Shown: one piece after another, positions 1-6,689 of the stretch
Position numbering within the stretch: position 1 is the first letter of the stretch
How the letters are laid out: every line of letters begins with the position of its first letter
DNA from: Bacillota bacterium
GTDB lineage: Bacteria > Bacillota_A > Clostridia > Lachnospirales > WQUN01
Direction of reading: 5' to 3'
DNA: 8,415 bases
Assembly: GCA_009786175.1 (NCBI GenBank)
Contig: WQTQ01000115.1
Coordinates: 1 to 8,415, forward strand
Program-made: the position numbers and the translations under genes
The notes under the pieces: generated by a model
Told to the model about the DNA's origin: nothing
Seen by the model: the letters and a program-made list of their open reading frames with translations, nothing else
Database searches by the model: none

Positions 1-411
1 TTCAAGAGTTCTTTCACCGTTCTTGCTAAAAACCCTCATGCTGTCGCCTAATGTGAAACTAATAAACTCGGATGGTATATCTGACAGTTTAATTTTATGA
101 ATATTTCCGTTACCGAACCAATTATCAAGAAAACTACTACCTTGCAGCACAAATGATAAAGGGTGTTTTTCTTTCGGTTTGCCGCCGTGCAATACAAACA
201 AGTCGTATAGATATTTGTCTGTATTTATCCGGCGCGGATAATAATTTTCAAAATCTGCAAAGCGATAAAATGCTGTGGTTTCAGGGTTGTTAATTGCCAT
301 TTTATATGCCAACAGAAAAGCCTCTTCTTTAGGCAATCTACAAATATTCATAAATGGTTTACAGTTTGGATGACAGTAATGAACAATGTATACATCATCA
401 ATGTTAATCAA
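1..411 (-). CDS. Hypothetical protein, partial (3' end beyond window)
   Basis: The reading frame is open on the minus strand from 411 to the window edge, giving 137 codons without a stop. It begins with TTG at 411-409, preceded by a perfect AGGAGG (419-424) at 7 bases spacing. No better ATG exists: the first in-frame ATG is about 20 codons in and has no ribosome site. The protein starts INIDDVYIVHYCHPNCKPF and has a His/Cys-rich stretch (HYCHPNC) near residues 11-17. It continues with an aromatic segment (FYRFADFENYYPRR) and, near the visible end, ISFTLGDSM. No signal peptide or membrane segment is visible. I recall similar short hypothetical proteins in clostridial genomes but know no assigned function. 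It lies 25 bases after the folD stop on the same strand, so it is probably the distal gene of the ftsK-folD unit. Because the end is cut off, its full length and any C-terminal domain are unknown. Confidence 0.75.
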   Translation of the reverse strand, partial: MINIDDVYIVHYCHPNCKPFMNICRLPKEEAFLLAYKMAINNPETTAFYRFADFENYYPRRINTDKYLYDLFVLHGGKPKEKHPLSFVLQGSSFLDNWFGNGNIHKIKLSDIPSEFISFTLGDSMRVFSKNGERTLE

Positions 412-418
412 TGGTTCT

Positions 419-424
419 CCTCCT
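419..424 (-). promoter_or_regulatory. Ribosome binding site deciding a TTG start
   Basis: On the minus strand this reads AGGAGG, a perfect Shine-Dalgarno core, 7 bases before the TTG at 411-409. It sits in the 25-base gap after the folD stop and supports TTG as the true start of the partial gene at the left edge. Confidence 0.8.
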
Positions 425-436
425 GTATTAATATAG

Positions 437-1282
437 CTAACCCTGCAACTCCCATGCCCTTACGCAATTCTCCAGCAACGTAGCAATTGTCATTGGCCCA
501 ACACCGCCGGGTACAGGGGTGATGTAAGACGCTTTACCGGCTATATTTTCGTAGTCCACATCGCCACAAAGCTTGCCGTTTTCGCGGTTTATACCCACGT
601 CAATAATAACCGCGCCTTCTTTTACGTAATCGGCGGTTATAAATTTGGGCCTGCCTATTGCCGCTACAAGAATATCCGCCTGCCTGCAAATACCCGGCAA
701 GTCTTTTGTCTTGCTGTGGCAGATTGTGACGGTGGCGTTTTCGTTTAACAGCATTAACGCCACCGGCTTGCCAACAATGTCACTACGGCCCACAACAACG
801 GCATGTTTGCCGGAAATATCAATACCTTCCCGTTTTAACAACGTAATACACCCACTTGGGGTACAAGGCAGTACGTTTGCCTGGCCCATAGCCACAAGCC
901 CAAGGTTGTGAGGGTGCAGACAATCTACGTCTTTTACCGGGTTAACCCGCGTTACTACATCGTGCTTACTAATTTGCGGCGGCAGCGGCTGCTGCACCAG
1001 TATGCCGTGTATGCCGGGGTCATTGTTAAGTGTATCTATCGTGTCCATTACTTCTTGCGGGGTGGCTGTTTCGGGCAGGGTGTACAAGCTAAAGCTTATG
1101 CCAACTTCTTTGCAAGCTTTTTCTTTATTGCGGATATATACCAAGGACGCAGGATCTTCCCCCACAAGAACCACGGCCAAATGGGGGTTTGCCCCACCTG
1201 TCACCTGTTTTTTTACTTCCTCACGTATTGCGGCTGCATGAGCCTTACCGTTGATTACTCTACCTGTCTCCATAAATTTCAT
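437..1282 (-). CDS. folD: Bifunctional methylenetetrahydrofolate dehydrogenase / methenyltetrahydrofolate cyclohydrolase
   Basis: FolD interconverts 5,10-methylene-, 5,10-methenyl- and 10-formyl-tetrahydrofolate in the cytoplasm using NADP(+). The product supplies formyl groups for purines and initiator tRNA and, in many anaerobes, serves one-carbon pathways. The 281-aa protein has the usual family length. It carries the Y49-x3-K53 active-site motif (YIRNK), VQQPLP (residues 96-101), KDVD (117-120), the Rossmann signature GRSDIVGKP (165-173), DVGIN (228-232) and the C-terminal PVPGGVGPMT (256-265). All key residues expected of an active enzyme appear present. ATG at 1282 is chosen because GGAGG lies 6 bases upstream (1289-1293); the next ATG, at 1273, would be 15 bases away. 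This start puts the first 23 bases inside the 3' end of ftsK in another frame, suggesting translational coupling. The stop is TAG at 437-439, with a further gene 25 bases downstream. Confidence 0.97.
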   Translation of the reverse strand: MKFMETGRVINGKAHAAAIREEVKKQVTGGANPHLAVVLVGEDPASLVYIRNKEKACKEVGISFSLYTLPETATPQEVMDTIDTLNNDPGIHGILVQQPLPPQISKHDVVTRVNPVKDVDCLHPHNLGLVAMGQANVLPCTPSGCITLLKREGIDISGKHAVVVGRSDIVGKPVALMLLNENATVTICHSKTKDLPGICRQADILVAAIGRPKFITADYVKEGAVIIDVGINRENGKLCGDVDYENIAGKASYITPVPGGVGPMTIATLLENCVRAWELQG

Positions 1283-3908
1283 CGTACTCCTCCCGTGTAA
1301 TGGTCACTTTTCTTGGTTTAACACCGTCTTCCGGGCCAACAATACCGCGGATTTCCAGATCTTCCATCAGGCGTGACGCCCGGTTATACCCAATACGGAA
1401 CTGCCGCTGCAACATACTGGTGGAAGCTTTGCCTTTAACAAGCAAGAAATCTACCGCATCATGGAAAAATTCATCCACATCGCCTTCAATATTTGCCTTG
1501 CCCGGCATGGTTATTTGTTGGATCATTTCTGTTGTATGGGTTATTGGGGCCTGGGCCTTTAAAAACTTAACCAAGCCTTCAACTTCCTTATCGGAAATAA
1601 ACGCGCCCTGTATGCGAATTGGCTTGTTTTGCCCCCGGGGCAGGAACAGCATGTCGCCACGGCCAAGTAGTTTTTCCGCGCCGTACATATCCAATACCGT
1701 GCGGCTGTCTGTACCGGAAGATACGGCAAAAGCCAAACGTGACGGGATATTCGCTTTTATAAGACCGGTAATTACGTCTACTGATGGCCGCTGTGTGGCA
1801 ACAATTAAGTGAATGCCCGCCGCGCGTGCTTTTTGTGCCAAGCGGCATATGGCCTCTTCCACTTCTCCCTTACAGGACATCATAAGGTCTGCAAGCTCGT
1901 CTATGATAATAACTATTTGCGGAAGCGGCGGTCCTGCATCATTTTCCGCCAAGTAACGGTTATAGCCCTTCAATTCCCTGCAGCCTGTTTCCGCAAAAGC
2001 ACTGTAGCGGCTTTCCATTTCCTGTACAGCCCAGTTTAACGCCCCGGACGCTTTTTTCGGGTCGGTAACAACAGGTATCAACAAATGCGGAATACCGTTG
2101 TAAACGCTTAACTCTACTACCTTGGGGTCAATCATCAGAAGTTTAACCTCGTCGGGGCGGGCTTTATACAGCAAACTTGCTATTAACGTGTTAATACATA
2201 CACTTTTGCCCGCGCCGGTGGCACCCGCGATAAGTAAGTGGGGCATGTCTGCCACGTCGGCAATTACGGGGCTGCCCGCAATGTCTTTACCTACGGCAAA
2301 GGCCAGTTTGGATGAAAAATTACCAAAACGTTCGCTCTCTAATATTTCCCGCAGGAAAACGCCCTGAGGTTTTTCGTTGGGCACCTCTATTCCCACGGCA
2401 GACTTACCGGGGATTGGTGCCTCTATGCGTATCCCGTGGGCGGCAAGGCTAAGTGCCAGATCGTTGGAAAGGTTGGCGATAGAACTTACTTTTACACCGG
2501 GCCCGGGAGAAATATCGTAGCGGGTAACGGTTGGGCCAACACTAACTTCCACTACTTCCGCCTCTACACGGAAGCTGCGCAGTGTTTCTTCCAGTATGCG
2601 GGAGTTCTGTCTAACCTGGGTTGCAGACTCCGCACTGTTATTAATTTTTACATTTTTGGAAAGCAGGTCTAGGGTTGGCAGCTGAAAATTTTCATAAGTA
2701 GGTGCTGCAGGGGCAGTATGCGATACAGGCAGTGACGGTTTCTTTGCACGGCTTGCAAGAGCATACTCGTCGTATTCTACCGGGTCCGTGTCATCGTCAT
2801 ACTCAAACAACGGCGGGGTAGACGGCTGGGCGTCATCTACCATTCCCTTAATTACAAAACCGGCATCGCTTTTACCTTCCGAACTTTCCGGCGGGGAAGA
2901 GCTGCCCTCGGGGTCGTAAACAAAATCCACAGAAATATCTTCTTCAAAACCTTCATCTGCCCCGTCAACTTCATCGTCATCTGCAAAGGTAATAATTTTA
3001 GATTTGGTGTCTTCTTTTGGGATTTTGGCGGCACGTATAAACTGAGGAATTTCGCGGGGCGGCTTTGCATCCTTCTCGTGAATTTCTTCCTGAATAAGTA
3101 AAACTGTGTATTCTTCTTTGTCTTCGCTTTCCGTGTCTATGTCAATTAAAGCGGCTTTTTCCTCGCCATTTTTTATTACAATTTGTCTGCCGGGTACGGG
3201 CTTCGGTTTATTCTTATTAACAGGTTTAGCCGCAGGTTTTTCCTGTTCCTCTTCTTCATATTCGAAAGTATCTTCATAACGGCGGGCGGCCCTTTCTTCG
3301 TACAAATCACGTGCCTTGCCTACGCCGCCTTCCACAAGCTTTATGAAAGAACTGTTAGTAATCCACACAAGCAGAATTATAATTAGCGTACTAAATATAA
3401 TTATTGCCCCGGCCCTTGCCGCCAGCGTTACAACAACACTTCCCAAAAGCGAACCAATAAGCCCGCCGGCCGCCGGATGTGCAGAACGGTATACTTCCCT
3501 AAGATATTCAAAAGCCGTATAAAAATTTTCACCCACGGGATTAACAATAACATACAGCCACGCCAGAACAACCCAGGCCAAAATAATACTGCGCCATATG
3601 GGGATACTAATTTCTTTGGAAATAAACCCTAAAAACGCAAAGCAAATAATTGCAATGGGCAGTAAAAACCCGCCCAGGCCAAACAGGCCAATAAGTATAT
3701 TACGGAAAAACGGCCCTACAACCCCAAGTGTCCCCGGTGTAAACACAGCAATTAGCAGCAAAACACCGAACACCACCAGGCCAATAAGCTTTATCTCCTT
3801 TTTTATGGCCGGCGAGCTTTTGACACCCCGCGTATTTTTGTTTGCAGATGAATTTTTAGTACCACGCCCGCTTTTTGCGGCAGTTTTTTGCTTATCTGTA
3901 TTTGGCAT
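1260..3908 (-). CDS. ftsK: DNA translocase FtsK/SpoIIIE family
   Basis: This septum-anchored hexameric ATPase pumps DNA across the closing division or sporulation septum. Residues here count from ATG 3908 (882 aa, a typical length). A basic Ser/Lys/Asn-rich N-terminus (about 1-38) leads into four or five hydrophobic segments between about 40 and 185. A long acidic, proline-containing linker (about 200-410) follows. The motor has Walker A GATGAGKSV (562-570) and Walker B IIIDELADLMM (667-677), then VATQRPSVDVITG. A C-terminal winged-helix gamma domain (about 805-875, with RQFRIGYNRASRLMEDLE) reads polar DNA sequences. ATG 3908 is preferred because AAGGTG (3915-3920) lies 6 bases upstream. ATG 3923, five codons earlier, has no ribosome site and would leave a leader of about 16 bases. 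A strong promoter lies just upstream. In a spore-former this is probably the spoIIIE-type protein, but the sequence alone does not separate it from a vegetative FtsK. Confidence 0.95.
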   Translation of the reverse strand: MPNTDKQKTAAKSGRGTKNSSANKNTRGVKSSPAIKKEIKLIGLVVFGVLLLIAVFTPGTLGVVGPFFRNILIGLFGLGGFLLPIAIICFAFLGFISKEISIPIWRSIILAWVVLAWLYVIVNPVGENFYTAFEYLREVYRSAHPAAGGLIGSLLGSVVVTLAARAGAIIIFSTLIIILLVWITNSSFIKLVEGGVGKARDLYEERAARRYEDTFEYEEEEQEKPAAKPVNKNKPKPVPGRQIVIKNGEEKAALIDIDTESEDKEEYTVLLIQEEIHEKDAKPPREIPQFIRAAKIPKEDTKSKIITFADDDEVDGADEGFEEDISVDFVYDPEGSSSPPESSEGKSDAGFVIKGMVDDAQPSTPPLFEYDDDTDPVEYDEYALASRAKKPSLPVSHTAPAAPTYENFQLPTLDLLSKNVKINNSAESATQVRQNSRILEETLRSFRVEAEVVEVSVGPTVTRYDISPGPGVKVSSIANLSNDLALSLAAHGIRIEAPIPGKSAVGIEVPNEKPQGVFLREILESERFGNFSSKLAFAVGKDIAGSPVIADVADMPHLLIAGATGAGKSVCINTLIASLLYKARPDEVKLLMIDPKVVELSVYNGIPHLLIPVVTDPKKASGALNWAVQEMESRYSAFAETGCRELKGYNRYLAENDAGPPLPQIVIIIDELADLMMSCKGEVEEAICRLAQKARAAGIHLIVATQRPSVDVITGLIKANIPSRLAFAVSSGTDSRTVLDMYGAEKLLGRGDMLFLPRGQNKPIRIQGAFISDKEVEGLVKFLKAQAPITHTTEMIQQITMPGKANIEGDVDEFFHDAVDFLLVKGKASTSMLQRQFRIGYNRASRLMEDLEIRGIVGPEDGVKPRKVTITREEYDEIYGDR

Positions 3909-3945
3909 AAGAAACACCTTCATATAACATATTTAAGATGCTAAA

Positions 3946-3974
3946 AGTATAACATCAAACATGCCGCATGACAA
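3946..3974 (-). promoter_or_regulatory. Sigma-A-type promoter for the ftsK-folD unit
   Basis: On the minus strand, TTGTCA (3969-3974, 5 of 6 matches to TTGACA) is followed by a 17-base spacer and TATACT (3946-3951, 5 of 6 to TATAAT). A TG one base before the -10 makes an extended -10. The predicted start near 3939 gives a leader of about 31 bases to ATG 3908, which supports that start over 3923. This is the best promoter match I found in the window. Confidence 0.75.
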
Positions 3975-4002
3975 ACTATATAAGAGGTGAATTTACGATA
4001 CA

Positions 4003-4034
4003 TTACGAACAGGTTAAAAATGTCCTGTTTGTAA
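4003..4034. repeat. 11-bp inverted repeat in the ftsK/gspE divergent intergenic region
   Basis: The arm TTACGAACAGG (4003-4013) pairs with CCTGTTTGTAA (4024-4034) across a 10-base AT-rich spacer, with a single G-T wobble. It is not followed by a T-run, so it is unlikely to be a terminator. It lies 66 bases before the ATPase gene and 29 bases upstream of the leftward -35, which fits an operator or the leader hairpin of the rightward transcript. It does not match the short-spaced GAAC-N4-GTTC Gram-positive LexA box. Confidence 0.5.
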
Positions 4035-4100
4035 CTTCCGCAAAATGTAAAAATAGTTCAAACTATAGCCAACCAACAAAACCATAAGCGAGGGCATGAA

Positions 4101-5579
4101 ATGAATCCGATTATCCTTTCAGAAATTGATATAGAAACCGCAAAATTATTAGGCCACGGATATTCCACAAAATATAACGCGCTGCCCATAAAGCGCGAGC
4201 AAGAGCATTTATGGGTAGCCATGGCAGAGCCGGGTAACCCGGCATATTTAGCAGATTTGGCCGACATAACCGGCATGTTTATTGTGCCTGTTGCAGCCAA
4301 TGCCGAAGAAATACGCCTGCTTATTAACAAACTGCTGGCTACAGATACCTTTACCACAATCGAATCTAAATTTTTAGCAGATGCCCAACTAAACCGGCGG
4401 GCAGACATACAAAGCCCGGAATTTTTGGCGGAGATTTCTGATGCACCGGCAGTGCGCCTTATGTATTCGATTATCGAATCCGGTGTATTGCGCCGCGCCA
4501 GCGATATTCACATCGAGCCATACGGCGGCAGCCTTCGTACCCGTTTTCGTATAGACGGCGTTTTGTATACATACAATTTAGTAGACATTTCTTTACTTTC
4601 CAATGTAATTTCACGGCTAAAAATTATGGGCGGTATGGATATTTCCGAAAAACGCCGCCCGCAGGACGGGCGGTTTACTTTGCTTATTCATGAAGAAAAA
4701 ATTGAATTCCGGCTTAGTACACTGCCCACTACTTTAGGTGAAAAGGCAGTAATCCGCATATTGTACAACCAGGCAACCCGCCTTGCAAAAGATGAACTGG
4801 GCTTTTTCCCCGACGACCTTCAACGTTTGACAAGCCTTTTTAACAGGTCTTACGGTGCAATCTTTATTACAGGCCCTACAGGCAGCGGGAAATCCACTAC
4901 CTTAAACAGCTTTATGGCAGAGCTTAACAAAGAAGGCGTAAATATTGTTACCGTAGAAGACCCTGTGGAAAACCCGCTTGCCGGTGTAAATCACGTTAAT
5001 ATAGAAAGAGCGGCGGGGGTTACGTTTGCCGGTGCGTTAAAACACATCCTGCGGCAAGACCCGGACATTATCATGATTGGTGAAATACGTGACGAAGACA
5101 CCGCACGCATAGCTATCCAAGCCGCCACAACAGGACATGTGGTGCTGAGTACACTGCACACAAACGACGCAGCAGGCGTAATTGAGCGGCTTATGGATAT
5201 GAGAATAGAGCCATACTTGTCCGCAGCAGCCCTTAACGGCGTAATTTCCCAGCGGCTTGTACGCCGCGTTTGCCCCAATTGTGCTAAGCTTACTGTAATA
5301 TCTGCACGTTATGCAACTATACTTGGCATCCCGGAATCTGTAAATGTACTTGAAGCCAAAGGCTGCGAAAGCTGCGCAAACACAGGATATAAAGGACGTT
5401 TGGCCGTTTACGATTACATTATTCTAGACGAAAGTACGCAACGCAACATGAGTACCCGCCCATACGAATTTGCCGCGGAATTGCGTAAGCATAACACCTT
5501 TAAAGAAAACGCGCTGCGGCACCTATATGCGGGAAACACCACCCCGGAAGAGATTGTGAAGATTTTGAACATGGTATAA
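4101..5579 (+). CDS. GspE/PilB-family type II secretion / type IV pilus assembly ATPase
   Basis: The family drives pseudopilus or pilus assembly from the cytoplasmic face of the membrane as a hexamer. The 492-aa protein has a short N-terminal domain of GspE/PilB type (about 1-95). The N2 region follows, with RASDIHIEP (132-140) and KRRPQDGR (184-191). The motor has Walker A GPTGSGKST (258-266), Asp box VEDPVE (285-290), Walker B IIMIGEIRDED (323-333) and His box LSTLHTND (349-356). Four cysteines in two CxxC pairs (391/394 and 422/425) form the zinc site seen in GspE and PilB but absent from PilT, arguing for an assembly rather than a retraction ATPase. The protein is somewhat shorter than typical PilB (about 560). 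ATG 4101 has GAGGG 6 bases upstream. A terminator follows immediately, and no pilC, pilT, pilin or prepilin peptidase gene lies beside it here, so it looks monocistronic. GspE, PilB or a ComGA-like role cannot be separated from sequence alone. Confidence 0.93.
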   Translation: MNPIILSEIDIETAKLLGHGYSTKYNALPIKREQEHLWVAMAEPGNPAYLADLADITGMFIVPVAANAEEIRLLINKLLATDTFTTIESKFLADAQLNRRADIQSPEFLAEISDAPAVRLMYSIIESGVLRRASDIHIEPYGGSLRTRFRIDGVLYTYNLVDISLLSNVISRLKIMGGMDISEKRRPQDGRFTLLIHEEKIEFRLSTLPTTLGEKAVIRILYNQATRLAKDELGFFPDDLQRLTSLFNRSYGAIFITGPTGSGKSTTLNSFMAELNKEGVNIVTVEDPVENPLAGVNHVNIERAAGVTFAGALKHILRQDPDIIMIGEIRDEDTARIAIQAATTGHVVLSTLHTNDAAGVIERLMDMRIEPYLSAAALNGVISQRLVRRVCPNCAKLTVISARYATILGIPESVNVLEAKGCESCANTGYKGRLAVYDYIILDESTQRNMSTRPYEFAAELRKHNTFKENALRHLYAGNTTPEEIVKILNMV

Positions 5580-5581
5580 GC

Positions 5582-5620
5582 TTACCCCCTGATATCAGGG
5601 GGTAAAAATTTTATTTTATT
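5582..5620 (+). terminator. Intrinsic terminator after the GspE/PilB gene
   Basis: Positions 5582-5605 are a perfect 24-base palindrome. The arm TTACCCCCTG pairs with CAGGGGGTAA around ATAT, giving a stem with five consecutive G-C pairs. AAA and then TTTTATTTTATT follow (5606-5620). It begins two bases after the stop codon. The T-tract is interrupted and offset by a few A residues, so efficiency may be moderate. There is no T-run on the minus-strand side, so it should act rightward only. Confidence 0.8.
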
Positions 5621-5642
5621 AGTCTTTCTTGACTTCCCGGAA

Positions 5643-5651
5643 TGTGATAAT
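5643..5651 (+). promoter_or_regulatory. Possible extended -10 promoter for the acetyltransferase gene
   Basis: TGTGATAAT carries a TG extension and a -10 matching TATAAT at 5 of 6 positions, located between the preceding terminator and the acetyltransferase gene. No good -35 lies at the usual spacing: the TTGACT at 5629-5634 is only 11 bases away. A start near 5658 would leave about 18 bases of leader, just enough for the AAGGAGG. Confidence 0.35.
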
Positions 5652-5661
5652 ATTGGTACAC

Positions 5662-5668
5662 AAGGAGG
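5662..5668 (+). promoter_or_regulatory. Ribosome binding site deciding a TTG start
   Basis: AAGGAGG lies 7 bases before the TTG at 5676. The later in-frame ATG codons at 5712 and 5718 have no such site, so TTG is the supported start of the acetyltransferase. Confidence 0.8.
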
Positions 5669-5675
5669 ACTTACA

Positions 5676-6314
5676 TTGATAGACAAAACCGTAGAGTACA
5701 AAGACATAATTATGGTGATGGATGGCCCACGGGCCTTGGCCACACCCCAGCCCACTTTACCCCTCGGGTTTAGCTTCCGCTTTTTTAACGGCAGCGAAGA
5801 CATTGCCCACTGGTGCAGGATTGAAGCTTCCGTTGACGAATTTGACACAATAGAAGACGCACACACCCATTTCCAAAAAGAGTTTGGCCCCCACATGAGC
5901 GAAGTAATAAAACGCTGCGTATTCATAGTAAATGACGCGGGGCTGCCTATCGCAACCGCCATGGGCTGGTTTAGCAGCGGCGAAATTACAAACCGCCTGC
6001 ACTGGATAGCCGTTTGCCCGGAATACCAAGGGCTGGGGCTGGGCAAAGCCGTAAGCCAAAAAGCCGTTACCGTTTGCGTAAACCTGCTGCCGGGTAAACC
6101 CATATGGCTAAGCACACAAACTTGGAGTCACCGGGCTGTTTTGATGTATCACAAACTGGGCTTTAACATGCTTAAAACCAAAATAAAGCTAAGCGAAGGC
6201 AATTCTTACGCCCGGGATTATAACGCGGCTATTTCTGTTCTAGAAAGCGTACTGCCCCCGGCAGATGTACAACAATTACGGGAAACGGTAATAACAAAAG
6301 GGCTGTCTCGTTAG
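5676..6314 (+). CDS. GNAT-family N-acetyltransferase
   Basis: The 212-aa protein is a GCN5-related acetyltransferase, which moves an acetyl group from acetyl-CoA to an amine of a small molecule or protein. Motif A, the acetyl-CoA pyrophosphate loop, is HWIAVCPEYQGLGLGKAVS (109-127), with the Q-x-x-G-x-G/A signature at QGLGLG. Motif B follows as LSTQTWSHRAVLMYHKLGF (145-163), the usual late strand and helix ending in YxKLGF. The N-terminal 100 residues are less conserved and hold the substrate side, so the substrate cannot be predicted. TTG at 5676 is supported by AAGGAGG at 7 bases; using ATG 5712 would drop 12 residues without touching the fold. The gene appears monocistronic between two terminators. 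Its last four codons and its stop codon form the left arm of the following terminator hairpin. Confidence 0.9.
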   Translation: MIDKTVEYKDIIMVMDGPRALATPQPTLPLGFSFRFFNGSEDIAHWCRIEASVDEFDTIEDAHTHFQKEFGPHMSEVIKRCVFIVNDAGLPIATAMGWFSSGEITNRLHWIAVCPEYQGLGLGKAVSQKAVTVCVNLLPGKPIWLSTQTWSHRAVLMYHKLGFNMLKTKIKLSEGNSYARDYNAAISVLESVLPPADVQQLRETVITKGLSR

Positions 6315-6353
6315 CCTTAAGCGTTCCTTGCTTAGCGAGACAGCCTCTTTTAT
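6301..6353. terminator. Bidirectional terminator shared by convergent genes
   Basis: GGCTGTCTCG (6301-6310) pairs perfectly with CGAGACAGCC (6336-6345). A few weaker pairs extend the stem inward, around a loop of roughly 17-25 bases. On the plus strand TCTTTTATATTT follows. On the minus strand the outer flank reads CTTTTGTTATT, also T-rich. It therefore can end the rightward acetyltransferase transcript and the leftward spore-protein transcript, whose stop is 28 bases away. Confidence 0.8.
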
Positions 6354-6373
6354 ATTTAGATGTTTTTAGTTAT

Positions 6374-6607
6374 TTATAGCGGTGTTTGACCGCCGGCCAT
6401 TTGACGCTCTTGTGCTTCGATCATTTTCTTAACCATGTAGCCGCCGACGTAACCCGCTTGCGCGCTTGTAAGGTCACCGTTGTAACCTTGCTTCAAAGGT
6501 ACGCCAATTTCGCTGGCAACTTCGTATTTAAACCTGTTAAGAGCCTCTTTAGCATGTGGCACTGCTGCTGTGTTTGAGCTTGATGTGCTTGAATTTGTTG
6601 TATTCAT
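6374..6607 (-). CDS. Alpha/beta-type small acid-soluble spore protein (SASP)
   Basis: These proteins saturate the DNA of the dormant spore and protect it, and are later degraded by the GPR protease as an amino-acid source. The 77-aa product has a Ser/Thr/Asn-rich N-terminus and then AKEALNRFKYEVASEIGV (19-36). This includes the GPR recognition type site E-VASE, with cleavage expected after Glu29. The second conserved block is LTSAQAGYVGGYMVKKMIEA (46-65), the glycine-containing turn and DNA-binding helix of the family. The length fits (usually 60-90). ATG 6607 is chosen because AAAGGAG lies 8 bases upstream. A longer in-frame start at 6664 would add 19 atypical residues and run through the promoter. 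A sigma-G-like promoter precedes it, so expression in the forespore is expected. The gene stands alone and converges on the acetyltransferase gene. Confidence 0.95.
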   Translation of the reverse strand: MNTTNSSTSSSNTAAVPHAKEALNRFKYEVASEIGVPLKQGYNGDLTSAQAGYVGGYMVKKMIEAQERQMAGGQTPL

Positions 6608-6633
6608 TATTTTTTCTCCTTTATGCTTTGGGT

Positions 6634-6662
6634 TAGCATGTATTCGTAATTTTCGAACACAC
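6634..6662 (-). promoter_or_regulatory. Sigma-G-like forespore promoter for the SASP gene
   Basis: On the minus strand CATGCTA (6634-6640) matches the forespore -10 pattern CATnnTA. GTGTG (6658-6662), 17 bases upstream, matches 4 of 5 positions of the GHATR -35. The leader to ATG 6607 would be about 20 bases and contains the AAAGGAG. The assignment relies on the gene being a SASP as much as on the motif, since the -35 is imperfect. Confidence 0.5.
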
Positions 6663-6665
6663 ACG

Positions 6666-6689
6666 ATGGTGATAAATTACATTCACCAT
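6666..6689. repeat. 7-bp inverted repeat just upstream of the SASP promoter
   Basis: ATGGTGA (6666-6672) and TCACCAT (6683-6689) form a perfect inverted repeat with a 10-base AT-rich spacer, starting 4 bases upstream of the proposed -35. The position suits a binding site for a regulator of the spore-protein gene; the repeat is too short and the spacer too long for a strong hairpin. Confidence 0.35.

Noticed and set aside
908..1300. Open frames of 60-170 codons opposite folD and ftsK on the plus strand
   Set aside because: They lie fully antisense to well-identified conserved genes, have no ribosome sites and no recognisable motifs.
4001..4010. The 10-base word CATTACGAAC, also found at 6687-6696
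   Set aside because: A shared 10-mer is expected many times by chance in a window this size, and the flanks differ.
3986..4030. Short GTG-initiated leader peptide upstream of the ATPase gene
   Set aside because: It is about 15 codons, has no ribosome site, and coincides with the inverted repeat.
6608..6664. N-terminal extension of the SASP to ATG 6664
   Set aside because: The extra 19 residues are basic and atypical of SASPs, and the internal ATG 6607 has a strong AAAGGAG at 8 bases.
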